A DNA stretch of 64,000 nucleotides from Parahaliea maris (GCF_008064665.1 NZ_VRZA01000002.1:1-64000); one strand, 5' to 3'; shown: positions 1 to 9,113, numbered from the stretch's first letter. The notes: generated from the sequence alone by a model not told the origin. Program-made: numbers and translations.

Positions 1-24
1 ATCGTTATTACAGCCCCATTAAAC

Positions 25-54
25 AAAAGCCCCGGTCTTACGACCAGGGCTTTT
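25..54 (+). terminator. Rho-independent terminator-like hairpin
   Basis: The arm AAAAGCCC (25-32) pairs with GGGCTTTT (47-54). One mismatched pair then leads into an inner GGTC/GACC stem with a TTAC loop. The A-rich left flank and T4 on the right make it usable on both strands. It probably ends a transcription unit that lies left of the window. Confidence 0.7.
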
Positions 55-77
55 GAAGGTACTTTGTCAGCAGTCTG

Positions 78-106
78 AGCCCGCTGACCGCGGGCTTTTT
101 CTTTTC
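78..106 (+). terminator. Rho-independent terminator
   Basis: The perfect stem AGCCCGC (78-84) / GCGGGCT (90-96) has a 5-base loop and is followed by a T-rich run. It is the second terminator in tandem with the hairpin at 25-54, so the upstream unit is firmly insulated from the regulator gene that follows. Bases 107-289 hold only the leader of that gene; I see no clear promoter there. Confidence 0.8.
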
Positions 107-289
107 TCCCGGTTATCTTCCCTCCTCAAGGGCGATACGGGCCTGTCGAAGCAGAACCGTTACCTGCCTCTCATTTCAGAAATTTTAGTTTTATCAGGCA
201 GATACAAATCGATGCAATAATGGGTGGTCTGGTCGGATGAGTGGCCAGGTGTACGGCTGTTCAGGAAATGTCACTTTTGTGCGAGCGCA

Positions 290-2500
290 ATGAGCAATTC
301 TGGCGACACAGGGGAACGCAGCGGTAGGTCGGGTAGTGCGGGGGACGCGCAGTCCGCAGATGCGGTGCAATACCGGTTCGCTGCCTGGCGTTTCAAGGCC
401 GATACCGGTGACCTGTATGAGGGGGCCTCGGTTACCCGGCTGGAGCCCAAGGTCGCCGCCCTCCTGGCCTATTTCCTCACGCATCAACACAAGGTCATTA
501 CCCGGGAGGAGCTGGTCGCTACCGTCTGGGAAGGGCGCACCATCACTGATGACGCCATCACCCGCTGTGTATCGATCCTCCGGCAACTGCTGTCACCCGA
601 CGACAAGAACCTCTACATAGAAACGGTCGTGCGCAAGGGTTATCTGGCGCATTTCCCGCCAGCGGAGGAACAAGCGTCATCGGGACGAATCCCGAGGGTG
701 CGACAGCGTTTCCTGTGGCTGGTAGCGCTGGCTGTATTGGCGGCCCTTGCATTGCCGGTGCTGTTCGAGCGAATGGGTAGTGGTCCCGCCCTCCCGTCGC
801 CACCTGCCAGGTCACCCGGCCCTCCCATGGTCGCGGTGTTGCCGTTCACAGCTTCGGGCGAGGAGGGCGACAGTACTTTCTTCGCCGACGGTATCTACGA
901 GGACCTGCTCACCCAGCTCAGCAAACTGCAGGCAGTACGGGTGATTTCCTCGACCTCCACGCGGGAGTATCGCAATGTTGCACGCAACATTCGCCGCATC
1001 GGTGAAGAGCTGGGTGCGGACGTGATTATTGAAGGCAGCGTGCAGATCGCGGGTGCCCGAATCCGCATCAACGCGCAGGTGATCGACGCCCACACCGATG
1101 AGCACTTGTGGGCCCAGGGTTACGACCGGGACCTGACACTGGCCAATGTGTTTGATATCCAGAGCGAAATCGCCAGTGCCATCGCCAGTGAAATGAAGGC
1201 CTCCCTGACCCGGCAGGATCGCCAGCAGCTGGCCTTGATACCGACCGAGAACATGGCCGCCTACCGCGCCTATCACCGGGCCATGCGCATGCGCGAGAAT
1301 GACTACGGTGTGCTCGACGAGCCGCAATACCGGCAGGCGCTGGAGGAGGCTGTGGCGTTGGACCCCAATTTCACCCGCGCCCTGGCGGAACTGGTCAGCG
1401 CCCTGACCTACACCGACTTTCACGGTGACCAGCCAGCGCTGACATTGCAGGCGGAGCAGGCCCTGGATCAACTGCAGAAAGTGGCGCCGGGCTCGGCGGA
1501 CCACCTGATCGGCCAGGCGGCCTACGTGTATTACACGCTGCGGGATTTCGATACCGCGCACGATCTTCTCACCCGGGCCCTCAGCCTCAACCCGAGTGAT
1601 GTCAATGCAATGCGGTTGAAATCCTGGGTCGAGCGTCGCCAGGGGAATTTCGAAGCCTATCTTGCAACCCGATACGCCACGCGACGCCTGAACCCGCGGG
1701 ACCCTGAGAGTACCGACGAGTTGCTGTCGGCGCTTATGTTGATGCACCGCTACGAACAGGCCTGGGCGGAGAGTGCAGCGACTACGCTGAACACGTTTTA
1801 CATTGCCTATGTCCGCCTGTTACACCGTTTCAGCAGGGATCGGGATCTCTCCACCCTGAGGTTGTCTGTCGAACAACTCTGCCAGCAATTCCCGCAGCCG
1901 GATTGCGGCTGGGACATGTATGTGGCGAACCGTGACTATGCGGCCGCGCTCGCTACGCTCAGCGAAACGGAGGAAGACCAGGACGCTCCCAACTCCAATC
2001 AGTCGCGGCGCTGGATGTTTACTGTGTGGCTTACGGGGGATTACTCTCCCCTGGCAGACCGGCTACCTGCCTGGAAAAATAGACTGACCGATCATGTGGA
2101 GTCGGTTGATGTTTTTCACCGTTCCCCCTTCTATCTGGGCTTGGGTCTATTGGAAGCGATTACGGGCAACCCCGAGGCAGCGACCAGCTGGATTGATCAC
2201 TGGGAGCGACAGGTACCGGTAGACTGGGCCGAACGGATGATGCGCCGGCATGATGTCTGCCGTGTACTTGGCATCCTCGCCGATGTGTCGAAGGTTGCGC
2301 AATGCATTCGCGATGGACTGGCCGAGGCCAGTATGGTGATGCCATTTTTCGAACCGGCTATGCCTTTCTATGATGCGGTGAGGAATGAGCCGGAATTCAT
2401 GGCGCTCGTTGCAGAGATTGAGAACACCTGGCCCTCTGGGTCCGGGGCTGCTGCCGGTGAGGGGCGCATTGGTTTGACAGCCGTTGGGCCGCAGGAATGA
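290..2500 (+). CDS. ToxR/CadC-like membrane transcriptional regulator with TolB-like and TPR regions
   Basis: This 736-residue protein combines three parts. The N-terminal winged-helix domain is of the Trans_reg_C type (about residues 25-120, with the pattern LEPKVAALLAYFL...ITREELVATVW...ITRCVSILRQLL). One transmembrane helix follows (about 142-162). The periplasmic region starts with a TolB/FlgO-like segment (ADGIYEDLLTQLSKL, GADVIIEGSVQ) and continues into TPR-like helices. The family senses conditions through its periplasmic part and binds DNA while anchored in the inner membrane. The frame is also open from a GTG at 224, but those 22 extra residues look non-conserved, so ATG 290 is preferred. 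It overlaps the next gene by 4 bases (ATGA), which suggests coupled translation. The target genes are unknown. Confidence 0.85.
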   Translation: MSNSGDTGERSGRSGSAGDAQSADAVQYRFAAWRFKADTGDLYEGASVTRLEPKVAALLAYFLTHQHKVITREELVATVWEGRTITDDAITRCVSILRQLLSPDDKNLYIETVVRKGYLAHFPPAEEQASSGRIPRVRQRFLWLVALAVLAALALPVLFERMGSGPALPSPPARSPGPPMVAVLPFTASGEEGDSTFFADGIYEDLLTQLSKLQAVRVISSTSTREYRNVARNIRRIGEELGADVIIEGSVQIAGARIRINAQVIDAHTDEHLWAQGYDRDLTLANVFDIQSEIASAIASEMKASLTRQDRQQLALIPTENMAAYRAYHRAMRMRENDYGVLDEPQYRQALEEAVALDPNFTRALAELVSALTYTDFHGDQPALTLQAEQALDQLQKVAPGSADHLIGQAAYVYYTLRDFDTAHDLLTRALSLNPSDVNAMRLKSWVERRQGNFEAYLATRYATRRLNPRDPESTDELLSALMLMHRYEQAWAESAATTLNTFYIAYVRLLHRFSRDRDLSTLRLSVEQLCQQFPQPDCGWDMYVANRDYAAALATLSETEEDQDAPNSNQSRRWMFTVWLTGDYSPLADRLPAWKNRLTDHVESVDVFHRSPFYLGLGLLEAITGNPEAATSWIDHWERQVPVDWAERMMRRHDVCRVLGILADVSKVAQCIRDGLAEASMVMPFFEPAMPFYDAVRNEPEFMALVAEIENTWPSGSGAAAGEGRIGLTAVGPQE

Positions 2501-3126
2501 ACAGATATCACGTTCCTCTGGTACTTTGGGTGACTGTTTACCTGGCGGTGCTGATCTGGTCCGGTATTCAACCCAGGGACGGGTTTACCTGGTTTCTCGA
2601 GGTGGCGCCGGCTCTCGCAGGTGGCGTTCTGCTCGCGGCGACCCGACGGAGTTTCCCCCTGACGCCACTACTTTACGTGCTTGTGCTGCTGCACTGCATC
2701 GTGCTGATGGTGGGTGGCCACTACACCTATGCGGAGGTGCCGCTGTTCGACGGCCTGTTCGGCGCCGAACGGAATAACTACGACAAAGTGGGGCACTTTT
2801 TCCAGGGTTTCGTGCCGGCAATCCTCGCGCGGGAGATCCTGATCCGCAAAGCGGTGGTCAACGGGGCTGCGTGGCGTAATGTCTATATCGTCAGTGTCTG
2901 CCTCGCCTTCAGCGCCTTTTACGAACTCATCGAGTGGTGGGTTGCACTGGGAGTAGGTAGCGACGCCGAGTCCTTTCTGGGTACCCAGGGTTACGAGTGG
3001 GATACCCAGTCGGACATGTTCCTGGCGCTGTCGGGCGCCGTGTCCGCGCTACTTCTCCTTTCACACTGGCACGATCGGCAACTCGATGAACTCGCCAAAC
3101 CTACTGGAAAGCAAACGTCACGTTAG
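2497..3126 (+). CDS. DUF2238 (YjdF-like) inner-membrane protein
   Basis: This 209-residue protein has about six hydrophobic segments. It carries DUF2238-type signatures: YDKVGHFFQGF after the third membrane segment, a FYELIEWW stretch, and a GTQGYEWDTQSDM loop near the C terminus. The biochemical role of the family is not known; the conserved His, Glu and Asp residues in membrane loops are typical. Its ATG lies inside the stop region of the upstream regulator (ATGA overlap), so the two are almost certainly one transcription unit, and the pair may act in one response. The call is firm for the family and open for function. Confidence 0.85.
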   Translation: MNRYHVPLVLWVTVYLAVLIWSGIQPRDGFTWFLEVAPALAGGVLLAATRRSFPLTPLLYVLVLLHCIVLMVGGHYTYAEVPLFDGLFGAERNNYDKVGHFFQGFVPAILAREILIRKAVVNGAAWRNVYIVSVCLAFSAFYELIEWWVALGVGSDAESFLGTQGYEWDTQSDMFLALSGAVSALLLLSHWHDRQLDELAKPTGKQTSR

Positions 3127-3156
3127 TCAGGTCTGCGGGGCCGGGGCCACGTTTGT

Positions 3157-4836
3157 TCAATCTTCCAACTCGATTCTGGCATTCCTGAGGGAACCTGCGC
3201 CGTCCCAGGTTGCATCCTCCGCGCTGACGACCGCCCCTTCGACCAGGCGCTGAAAGAAAGTTGCCCTGTCGATCAGTACGCCACTGCGATTGCGGAAGGC
3301 GCGTGCCGTATCAGTATCGATCCGAATCCCCAGAATACTGAAGCCGTTGCCATCGATGTCGCTTGCCGGGCCGCGCAGGCGAACGTCTCCTGCGTCGGGG
3401 TCACCGCGTTCGCGTAGTTGCTCGGCCACGACCCAGCCGGTTCCATCGAGGAATCCGCGTACCTCTACCTGGCGGCTGGAAAGTGTGTCCAGTATGCCGT
3501 CTTCGTCCTCGGTCACTGCTGTCACCAATAGTCGGATACCCAGCAGAGAAATCTGTCCACCGCTGGATTCCAGCGGTGCTTCTATCCGCACCCGGCTACC
3601 CTTGAACTTGATTTCCCTGGCAGTTAATACGCTGTTCACCGCGTCGAAAGTTCCTTCAGCTTCCAGTCTCGCCCCGGGAATGATGTCGCTGCGTGTGCCG
3701 AAGCGGAAGCGGGTATTGGACTTCAGGACCACCAACTGGCCATTGAACTCGAACCGTTCCGCGCTGATGACCCGGTTTACCACCCCCTCAAACTCTCCGG
3801 CCAACACGCTCGCGATGGGGTTGGCGGGACTCGGCAAGCCGCCGCCCTGACACTCGATGTCGGAGAGTGTGGCAAGCGCCTGGCCGGGCTGAAACCCGGG
3901 GTCTCGGGCAAAGCGGGCCTCTACCTGATCGCCAATCGCCAGGGGGCCGCTACAATCGCGGGGGGCAATGTCGCCCAGCAGGATCTCCTGACTACCGATG
4001 TTGAACGTCCCGGTGCCTACACCCGTTACCGTACCGGTGAGCTTCCAGACCGGGATGCCACCAGCCTTGCGCTGAATGCGCGTTGCATTGATTTCATTGT
4101 TGCCGCCTCGGAAACCGTGCACTTCCAGTTCGTCGCCTACAACCAGTGCGTTGAGTTGCCCGCCCGGGAGGTCTGCAAGTACGGTATCGCCCGTGCTGAT
4201 AACCAGCTGTGCCAGCACGCGAAGCGGATTAACGCTGGTAATGGGCCCCTTCACTTCCGAGATGGCATCGACAGTGAGCGCAGTACCCGTGGCCAGGTTG
4301 TTGGTGGTGTCGTCTCCGCTGGTATAGTGCAGCACCATGCCCAGGGCGAGGTCGCTGGCGCTGGGGTTGTCGTCTCCATCCAGTCGTATTCGCGTGTTAT
4401 CGTCGAGCGCAAGGTGGGTCTGTTCGTTAATGATCAGGCTGCCAAACCCGGTGAGTGTGCCACGGCCAAGCCCGGCCACTTCGCTTTCCCCCTGCGGCCA
4501 GAACTTCGGCTCTAGGTAAAACTCCTGGTCCGAAGCGAGAATGGCCAACAGGTTATCGTTGCCGGGGAACCCTGTTGTCGCAAGGCGGCAGTCGGACTGG
4601 CTGCCGCCACAGAGCCCCCGCGGAAACTGCCGCCAGCGCCACTGCAGTCCAGCTTCCGCTTCGACCCTGAACGTTTTGTCAAAATCGGTATCGGTAACGT
4701 CAATAGTGCAGGTCTCTCCCGCTTCGCAGGCGAAGTCTCCCGACAGTGACACTACACGACCACCTTCAGGGACGGACACAACTACCTTGCAGGCACCCAG
4801 AAACGCGAAGATCGAAAGTAGAATGAGCAGACGCAT
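3157..4836 (-). CDS. Lipoprotein with about six DUF5666-like repeats
   Basis: The 559-residue product starts with a lipoprotein signal (MRLLILLSIFAFLGAC, lipobox LGAC, Cys at residue 16), so it should be lipid-anchored in the cell envelope. The rest is a series of about 60-80-residue beta-rich modules with the DUF5666 rhythm (G-x-(I/V)-x-S ... F.(I/L)G ... L..GD.VEV.G ... ATRI). I count about six by eye. The frame is open to GTG 4851, but the ATG at 4836 has a GAGG about ten bases upstream and gives the canonical signal peptide. It lies convergent to the DUF2238 gene with a 30-base gap. No enzymatic motif is visible; a structural or binding role is likely. Confidence 0.75.
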   Translation of the reverse strand: MRLLILLSIFAFLGACKVVVSVPEGGRVVSLSGDFACEAGETCTIDVTDTDFDKTFRVEAEAGLQWRWRQFPRGLCGGSQSDCRLATTGFPGNDNLLAILASDQEFYLEPKFWPQGESEVAGLGRGTLTGFGSLIINEQTHLALDDNTRIRLDGDDNPSASDLALGMVLHYTSGDDTTNNLATGTALTVDAISEVKGPITSVNPLRVLAQLVISTGDTVLADLPGGQLNALVVGDELEVHGFRGGNNEINATRIQRKAGGIPVWKLTGTVTGVGTGTFNIGSQEILLGDIAPRDCSGPLAIGDQVEARFARDPGFQPGQALATLSDIECQGGGLPSPANPIASVLAGEFEGVVNRVISAERFEFNGQLVVLKSNTRFRFGTRSDIIPGARLEAEGTFDAVNSVLTAREIKFKGSRVRIEAPLESSGGQISLLGIRLLVTAVTEDEDGILDTLSSRQVEVRGFLDGTGWVVAEQLRERGDPDAGDVRLRGPASDIDGNGFSILGIRIDTDTARAFRNRSGVLIDRATFFQRLVEGAVVSAEDATWDGAGSLRNARIELED

Positions 4837-5075
4837 CGCACTGAACCTCACTCAATAGCGGCATTAACCATACTGATTGTGGGGAAATACAGCCTGACCT
4901 GTGGGCCCGTGCCAACTTATCGTTGGCCGTGCGCCACCAATTCAGGGTGTAGTCCTGTCGTGATAGCTTTGGCTGTTGATTGGCCGGGACGTTGTGAACG
5001 GGTGTCTTTCGACAGTCGGGGTAGTCAGAGTGTGTCGAGGATAATGATCTTGGCAGCGATACTGGAGGAACATTG

Positions 5076-6221
5076 ATGTCACTGAGACAAGGTGCTGTAT
5101 TCACCGCAACCGTCCGCGATCTCGGCAGCAATGGCGACGCGGTGATCGAACACAGTAGCGGTCGGGTCGTGTTCGTGCCGGGCGCATGGATCGGTGAAAC
5201 GGTGACGGTCAAGGTCACGGAGCTAAAGAGCCGTTTCGCCCGTGGCCAGTTGCTCGCTGTGGATGAACCCTCGAGCGAGCGCCGGCAGCCCCCGTGCCAG
5301 TACCACGGTCAGGGTGCCGTGCAGTGTGGCGGTTGCCCCTGGCAATTCATGAGCTATGCGGCACAGTGTGCGGCCAAGCAACGTCGGGTTGAAGCGGAGC
5401 TCGCACGCGCAGGGATCGAGTCGGCGCTGGTGCATCCGCTGCTTCCCAGCAGCCTGGAGTTTGGATACCGCAATCGCGCCCAGTTGCGCACCGATGGGCG
5501 GCAACTGGGCTTTCTCGCCTCGGGTGGGCAGAAGCTGGTCGATATCGAACACTGCCCTGTTCTCGACCCGGCGACCGCGGCCCATCTGCAAGCACTGCGC
5601 GGCCGTCTTCCAGAGCGGCAGTGGCGGCCGTCCCGTCGCGGTAAGTGGACCCGGATCGATATCGATGCCGAGCTGGGTACCAGTCTTAACCAGCGCCTGC
5701 CCTTCCGCCAGGGTAATGACGGCCAGAACCGGCAGATGCAGGACTGGTTGCGTTCCCGGCTGGCGAGCCAGCCCCGGGAACGCAAGGTTATCGAGCTGTT
5801 TGCGGGTTCAGGCAACTTCACAGCGGTGCTGGCGGAGATGGGCTTTGTCGATATCGTGGCAGTGGAGGGGGTGGGCGAGGCCACCGAAGCGCTGGAGGGC
5901 CGCAAGCTTCCAGGTGTTGATGTGCTCACCAGGGACCTGTTCGCGGCTGACGCTTACCCCCAACTGATGCGGCTGCACGGCGACGCTGAAATACTGGTGC
6001 TGGATCCTCCGCGAGACGGATTGCAGGGGGCGGATTCCCTGTTCGGTGCCCGCAACCAACCGAGCCATGTGTTCTACATCTCTTGCGATCTTGCAACGTT
6101 CTGCCGGGACGCGCGGGTAATGATGGAGAGAGGGTTTGCTCCGGTCGAGGTGCAGCCGCTGGACCTGTTTCCACAAACACCCCATGTGGAATTGCTTGCG
6201 CATTTCTGTTGTGACCTCTGA
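5076..6221 (+). CDS. TRAM-domain RNA uridine-5-methyltransferase (RlmD/RumA-like)
   Basis: This 381-residue enzyme would methylate C5 of a uridine in rRNA or tRNA using SAM. It has an N-terminal TRAM-like OB domain (residues 1-60), then a cysteine set typical of the 4Fe-4S cluster of this family (C..., CGGC-PW, HCPV). The Rossmann methyltransferase domain has FRQGN, ELFAGSGNFT, DPPRDG and SCDLATFCRD; the Cys of SCD is the expected nucleophile, and PHVE near the end carries the expected general base. It is shorter than E. coli RlmD (433 residues), so the exact target is not assigned. GGAGG lies 7 bases before ATG 5076; the in-frame TTG at 5073 is less likely. Confidence 0.9.
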   Translation: MSLRQGAVFTATVRDLGSNGDAVIEHSSGRVVFVPGAWIGETVTVKVTELKSRFARGQLLAVDEPSSERRQPPCQYHGQGAVQCGGCPWQFMSYAAQCAAKQRRVEAELARAGIESALVHPLLPSSLEFGYRNRAQLRTDGRQLGFLASGGQKLVDIEHCPVLDPATAAHLQALRGRLPERQWRPSRRGKWTRIDIDAELGTSLNQRLPFRQGNDGQNRQMQDWLRSRLASQPRERKVIELFAGSGNFTAVLAEMGFVDIVAVEGVGEATEALEGRKLPGVDVLTRDLFAADAYPQLMRLHGDAEILVLDPPRDGLQGADSLFGARNQPSHVFYISCDLATFCRDARVMMERGFAPVEVQPLDLFPQTPHVELLAHFCCDL

Positions 6222-6667
6222 CAGGCCAGTGCCTTAACTTCGACGCCCTCGTGCGGCATTACCGTGGTTCGTCTCCGAAACCGCATACCTCTGCAGTGGT
6301 TGACCCTGCGGATAACCTTCTATGTGGGGGGGGGGGTGGTTTGGGGAGAGGGTTACAAGCCGATTTGAAAATATGGCGCTCGGCGCCACGTTGAAAACTA
6401 CACCAGAATTTCGATCGAGTAAATCAATCAGGCGACATTTGGGCAAAAAAGTTTCAAAAAAAACTTGTTGTCGCCACTTCGATACGTACACTCCTACCCG
6501 CTTTTGAGGGGCAAAAAGGCTTGCAGAGTCGCAATGACGTATGCGCACAGCTTCTCTGAAACAAAAACTCATGGAAAAAATGCCGGTTCCAGAAGAAATT
6601 CATAACAAGTGCGTAACTTCTTCGATGATCGGTAAACAATGAAAATTCTGAAATTTGGAGCATCATC
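6222..6667. other. Intergenic leader region with an 11-G run and inverted repeats
   Basis: There is no gene in these roughly 450 bases. They hold a run of 11 G residues (6326-6336) followed by further G clusters to 6350; a 6-3-6 palindrome TGGCGC/GCGCCA (6374-6388); and a longer stem GGCGACA (6431-6437) / TGTCGCC (6469-6475) that encloses AAGTTT (6449-6454) / AAACTT (6461-6466). The final 200 bases are AT-richer than the surroundings. I could not assign a convincing sigma-70 promoter. The region precedes the lipoprotein-protease operon and probably carries its control signals. Confidence 0.6.
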
Positions 6668-6682
6668 TTGAGACTTACACCT

Positions 6683-7261
6683 ATGAAAAAGGGCCTGCTA
6701 GTGGTGGCAGGCTCCCTGGCCATGACCGGCTGCGTAAAAATGGACGGCACCGTCAGTGGCGGCGGCACCATGCATTCACTCGGCGGTAAGGGGAAAGCTG
6801 TATTTACCGTCAATGCGCAGCGCTGCGATGACAAGCCGGTCAAGGGGCATGTCAATTTCCGCGACGAAACGGCGATCGACTGGCAGGAGAAGGGCGGCGT
6901 TGCGTTCAAGGCGGACGTCATTGGCGCTGGACTGTGTGGCCCGGACATCGGCGACCCTGCCGACGATCCGCTGCTGGTATGTCAACAGGCCTGCGAAACG
7001 GGCATGTATCAGGTGGACTTCGAGTACGACTCCACTAACCCCCTGAATCCCGGTCCGGGTACCGGGTTTGCCTGCATGACGGATTTGGGCGAAGGCATCA
7101 ACGGCTACAAAAAAATGCATGGCCTGGTCAACGTGATCGCGATTAATGCCGGCCCCTACCTCGGCTATGTCAATGGCGGTGTGGTGAGCGGCAATATCCA
7201 GACCAAGGAATGCCCGGGCGCCAAGAACGACGACACCGAAGCGACCGACGAGAACGCCTGA
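6683..7261 (+). CDS. Small lipoprotein encoded with the S8 protease
   Basis: This 192-residue product begins MKKGLLVVAGSLAMTGC, a textbook lipoprotein signal (lipobox MTGC). The mature part has a beta-rich GKGKAVFTVNAQRC...KGHVNFRDE segment, which loosely resembles the short immunoglobulin-like post-COAP type domains. It also has a central cluster of cysteines (LCGPDIG, LLVCQQACE, FACMTD, KECPG) that could form disulfides, and a Gly-rich stretch near the C terminus. An in-frame TTG at 6668 has a GGAG 7 bases upstream and may be the real start (197 residues). The protease gene starts 31 bases downstream, so the two are probably co-expressed. It may be an envelope-held partner or inhibitor of the protease, but this is a guess from context only. 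Confidence 0.7.
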   Translation: MKKGLLVVAGSLAMTGCVKMDGTVSGGGTMHSLGGKGKAVFTVNAQRCDDKPVKGHVNFRDETAIDWQEKGGVAFKADVIGAGLCGPDIGDPADDPLLVCQQACETGMYQVDFEYDSTNPLNPGPGTGFACMTDLGEGINGYKKMHGLVNVIAINAGPYLGYVNGGVVSGNIQTKECPGAKNDDTEATDENA

Positions 7262-7292
7262 ACGGCCACCCAATCAGTAGATAGGTAAATAC

Positions 7293-8834
7293 ATGAAGAA
7301 ACAAGCTACCCTAATTGCCGCGGCCATGAGTGCGGCTATCAGCCTGCCTGCCATATCCGCAGATTCCATGCGTCTGGTCATTGAATACCAGAACGGTCAG
7401 GGCGACGCTGTTAAAGCGGCTCTGGCAGAGCGCGGCATCGACGTACTTCGCGATCTGGCGGATTATGACAGCCTGGCGCTCAACCTGACCAAGGAGCAGT
7501 TCGCCGATCTGCGCTCCGTAGCGGGCATTGCAGAAGCCTACCCGGACGTGCCTCGCAAGCTGCTCAGCACCGGTGAACTGGGCGAGATCTCCCCCTACGG
7601 CATCGCCATGACCCAAGCCAACAAACTGTCCTACAACGGCGGCACCAAGGTGTGCATCATCGACTCCGGCTATGACTATGGCCACCCGGATCTGCCAGCG
7701 GCCAACGTCTTTGGTGAGATGGGTCTCTCCGGTCCCTGGAATGAGGACGACCACTCGCACGGTACTCACGTCGCCGGAACGATCGCGGCCGTCGGTAACG
7801 GCGAGGGTGTGGTCGGCGTCAACTCGGACGCAAACATGAATTTGCACATCGTGCGGGTGTTCGATGCTGACGGTGGTTTCGCTTACGCCTCAGACCTGGT
7901 CGGTGCGGTGAATGATTGTGCCGCGGCCGGCGCCAATGTCATCTCCATGAGCCTCGGCGGCGGAATCCAGAGCCCGATTGAAGAGCGCGCCATGGATCGG
8001 GCGACTCGTGACGGCATCCTCATCATCGCTGCTGCGGGTAATGACGAGAACGCCGCTCACTCCTACCCCGCCTCCTACGACAGCGTCATGTCGGTGGCGG
8101 CCATCGATAGCGGAAACAACCACGCCTACTTCTCCCAGCGCACCGCGCAGGTTGAAATTGCCGGTCCCGGCGTCAACACCCTGTCCACTGTGCCCCGCGG
8201 CATGGGTACCGGTGGCGTAGGTCAGGTTAGTCAGGCTGAAAACGCCTTCGAAGCGGCCCCGGCAGTGGGCTCCGCTACTGGCAGTATTACTGCGCTGGTG
8301 ACGGATTGCGGCCTGGGTACAGAGGCCTGCGCAGATGCCGCTGGCAAGATCTGCCTGATTGAGCGCGGTGAAATCGCCTTTGGTGAGAAAGTAGCCAATT
8401 GTGAAGCCGGCGGCGGTGTCGGCACTATCCTTTACAACAACGTTCCCGGTAGCTTTGGTGCTGATCTGGGTGGTGACACTGCGCTGGTTGCGGTATCTCT
8501 CAGCCAGGCCGAAGGTGAGGCAATGGTGGCAGGTATGGAAGCCAACATCACCATTCAGCCTATGGCGGACTATGACTACAAGTCCGGCACTTCCATGGCC
8601 ACCCCGCACGTCTCCGGCATTGCGGCCCTGGTGTGGAGCCACTTCCCTGAGTGCAGCGGTACCGGCATTCGTCTGGCCCTGCGTGAAACTGCAAAGGACC
8701 TCGGCCCGGATGGCTACGACTACCAGTTTGGCTGGGGTCTGGTGCAGGCGAAGGATGCCTATGACTACATTGCCGCCAACGGCTGCAAAAGCCCCAAAGG
8801 TAAGATTCACGGGGGTGACGGCAGCGCGCGTTGA
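7293..8834 (+). CDS. Secreted subtilisin-like serine protease (S8) with PA-domain insert
   Basis: This 513-residue prepro-enzyme has a Sec signal peptide (about residues 1-23, ending AISA) and an inhibitor-I9-like propeptide (about 25-90). The S8 catalytic domain has Asp124 (IIDSGYDYGHPDL), His156 (HSHGTHVAGTIA), the oxyanion Asn250 (AAAGN) and Ser434 (SGTSMATPHVSG). Between Asn250 and Ser434 lies an insert of about 110 residues with PA-domain character (ICLIERGEIAFGEKVANCEAGG, TILYNN, VAVSLSQAEGEAM), which in related proteases helps select substrate. There is no obvious C-terminal PPC or sorting domain, so a freely secreted or periplasmic endopeptidase is expected. It shares an operon with the upstream lipoprotein and is closed by the terminator at 8914. 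Confidence 0.95.
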   Translation: MKKQATLIAAAMSAAISLPAISADSMRLVIEYQNGQGDAVKAALAERGIDVLRDLADYDSLALNLTKEQFADLRSVAGIAEAYPDVPRKLLSTGELGEISPYGIAMTQANKLSYNGGTKVCIIDSGYDYGHPDLPAANVFGEMGLSGPWNEDDHSHGTHVAGTIAAVGNGEGVVGVNSDANMNLHIVRVFDADGGFAYASDLVGAVNDCAAAGANVISMSLGGGIQSPIEERAMDRATRDGILIIAAAGNDENAAHSYPASYDSVMSVAAIDSGNNHAYFSQRTAQVEIAGPGVNTLSTVPRGMGTGGVGQVSQAENAFEAAPAVGSATGSITALVTDCGLGTEACADAAGKICLIERGEIAFGEKVANCEAGGGVGTILYNNVPGSFGADLGGDTALVAVSLSQAEGEAMVAGMEANITIQPMADYDYKSGTSMATPHVSGIAALVWSHFPECSGTGIRLALRETAKDLGPDGYDYQFGWGLVQAKDAYDYIAANGCKSPKGKIHGGDGSAR

Positions 8835-8913
8835 GCAGTTGTTGGACTAGTCGTTGTGAAGTGCAAGTGCAGTACCAACCATAAAATGCAATAGCAACGA
8901 CCATTGATTGAAG

Positions 8914-8937
8914 CGGCCCTCCGGGGCCGTTTTTTTT
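8914..8937 (+). terminator. Rho-independent terminator after the protease operon
   Basis: The perfect stem CGGCCC (8914-8919) / GGGCCG (8924-8929) has a 4-base loop and is followed by eight T residues (8930-8937). It sits 80 bases after the protease stop codon. Confidence 0.92.
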
Positions 8938-9113
8938 GTGTGGGTGGGATCTTTTCAGCAGCTTCGCGTCAATACCTTGACTGTCATCTACACTCTTGGG
9001 GGCGGCGGAGCGTCAGGTCGCATGATAATTGCAACTCAGGTGTGCGGGGCGCCGATGGCGAGCCGGTCGGCCGGGAACGCTGGCCATGCACCAGTGAATG
9101 GGGAACAGCAGAA

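Noticed and set aside
1-110. Possible tRNA or small RNA at the left edge
   Set aside because: The hairpins have the shape of terminators. No cloverleaf or T-loop sequence was found.
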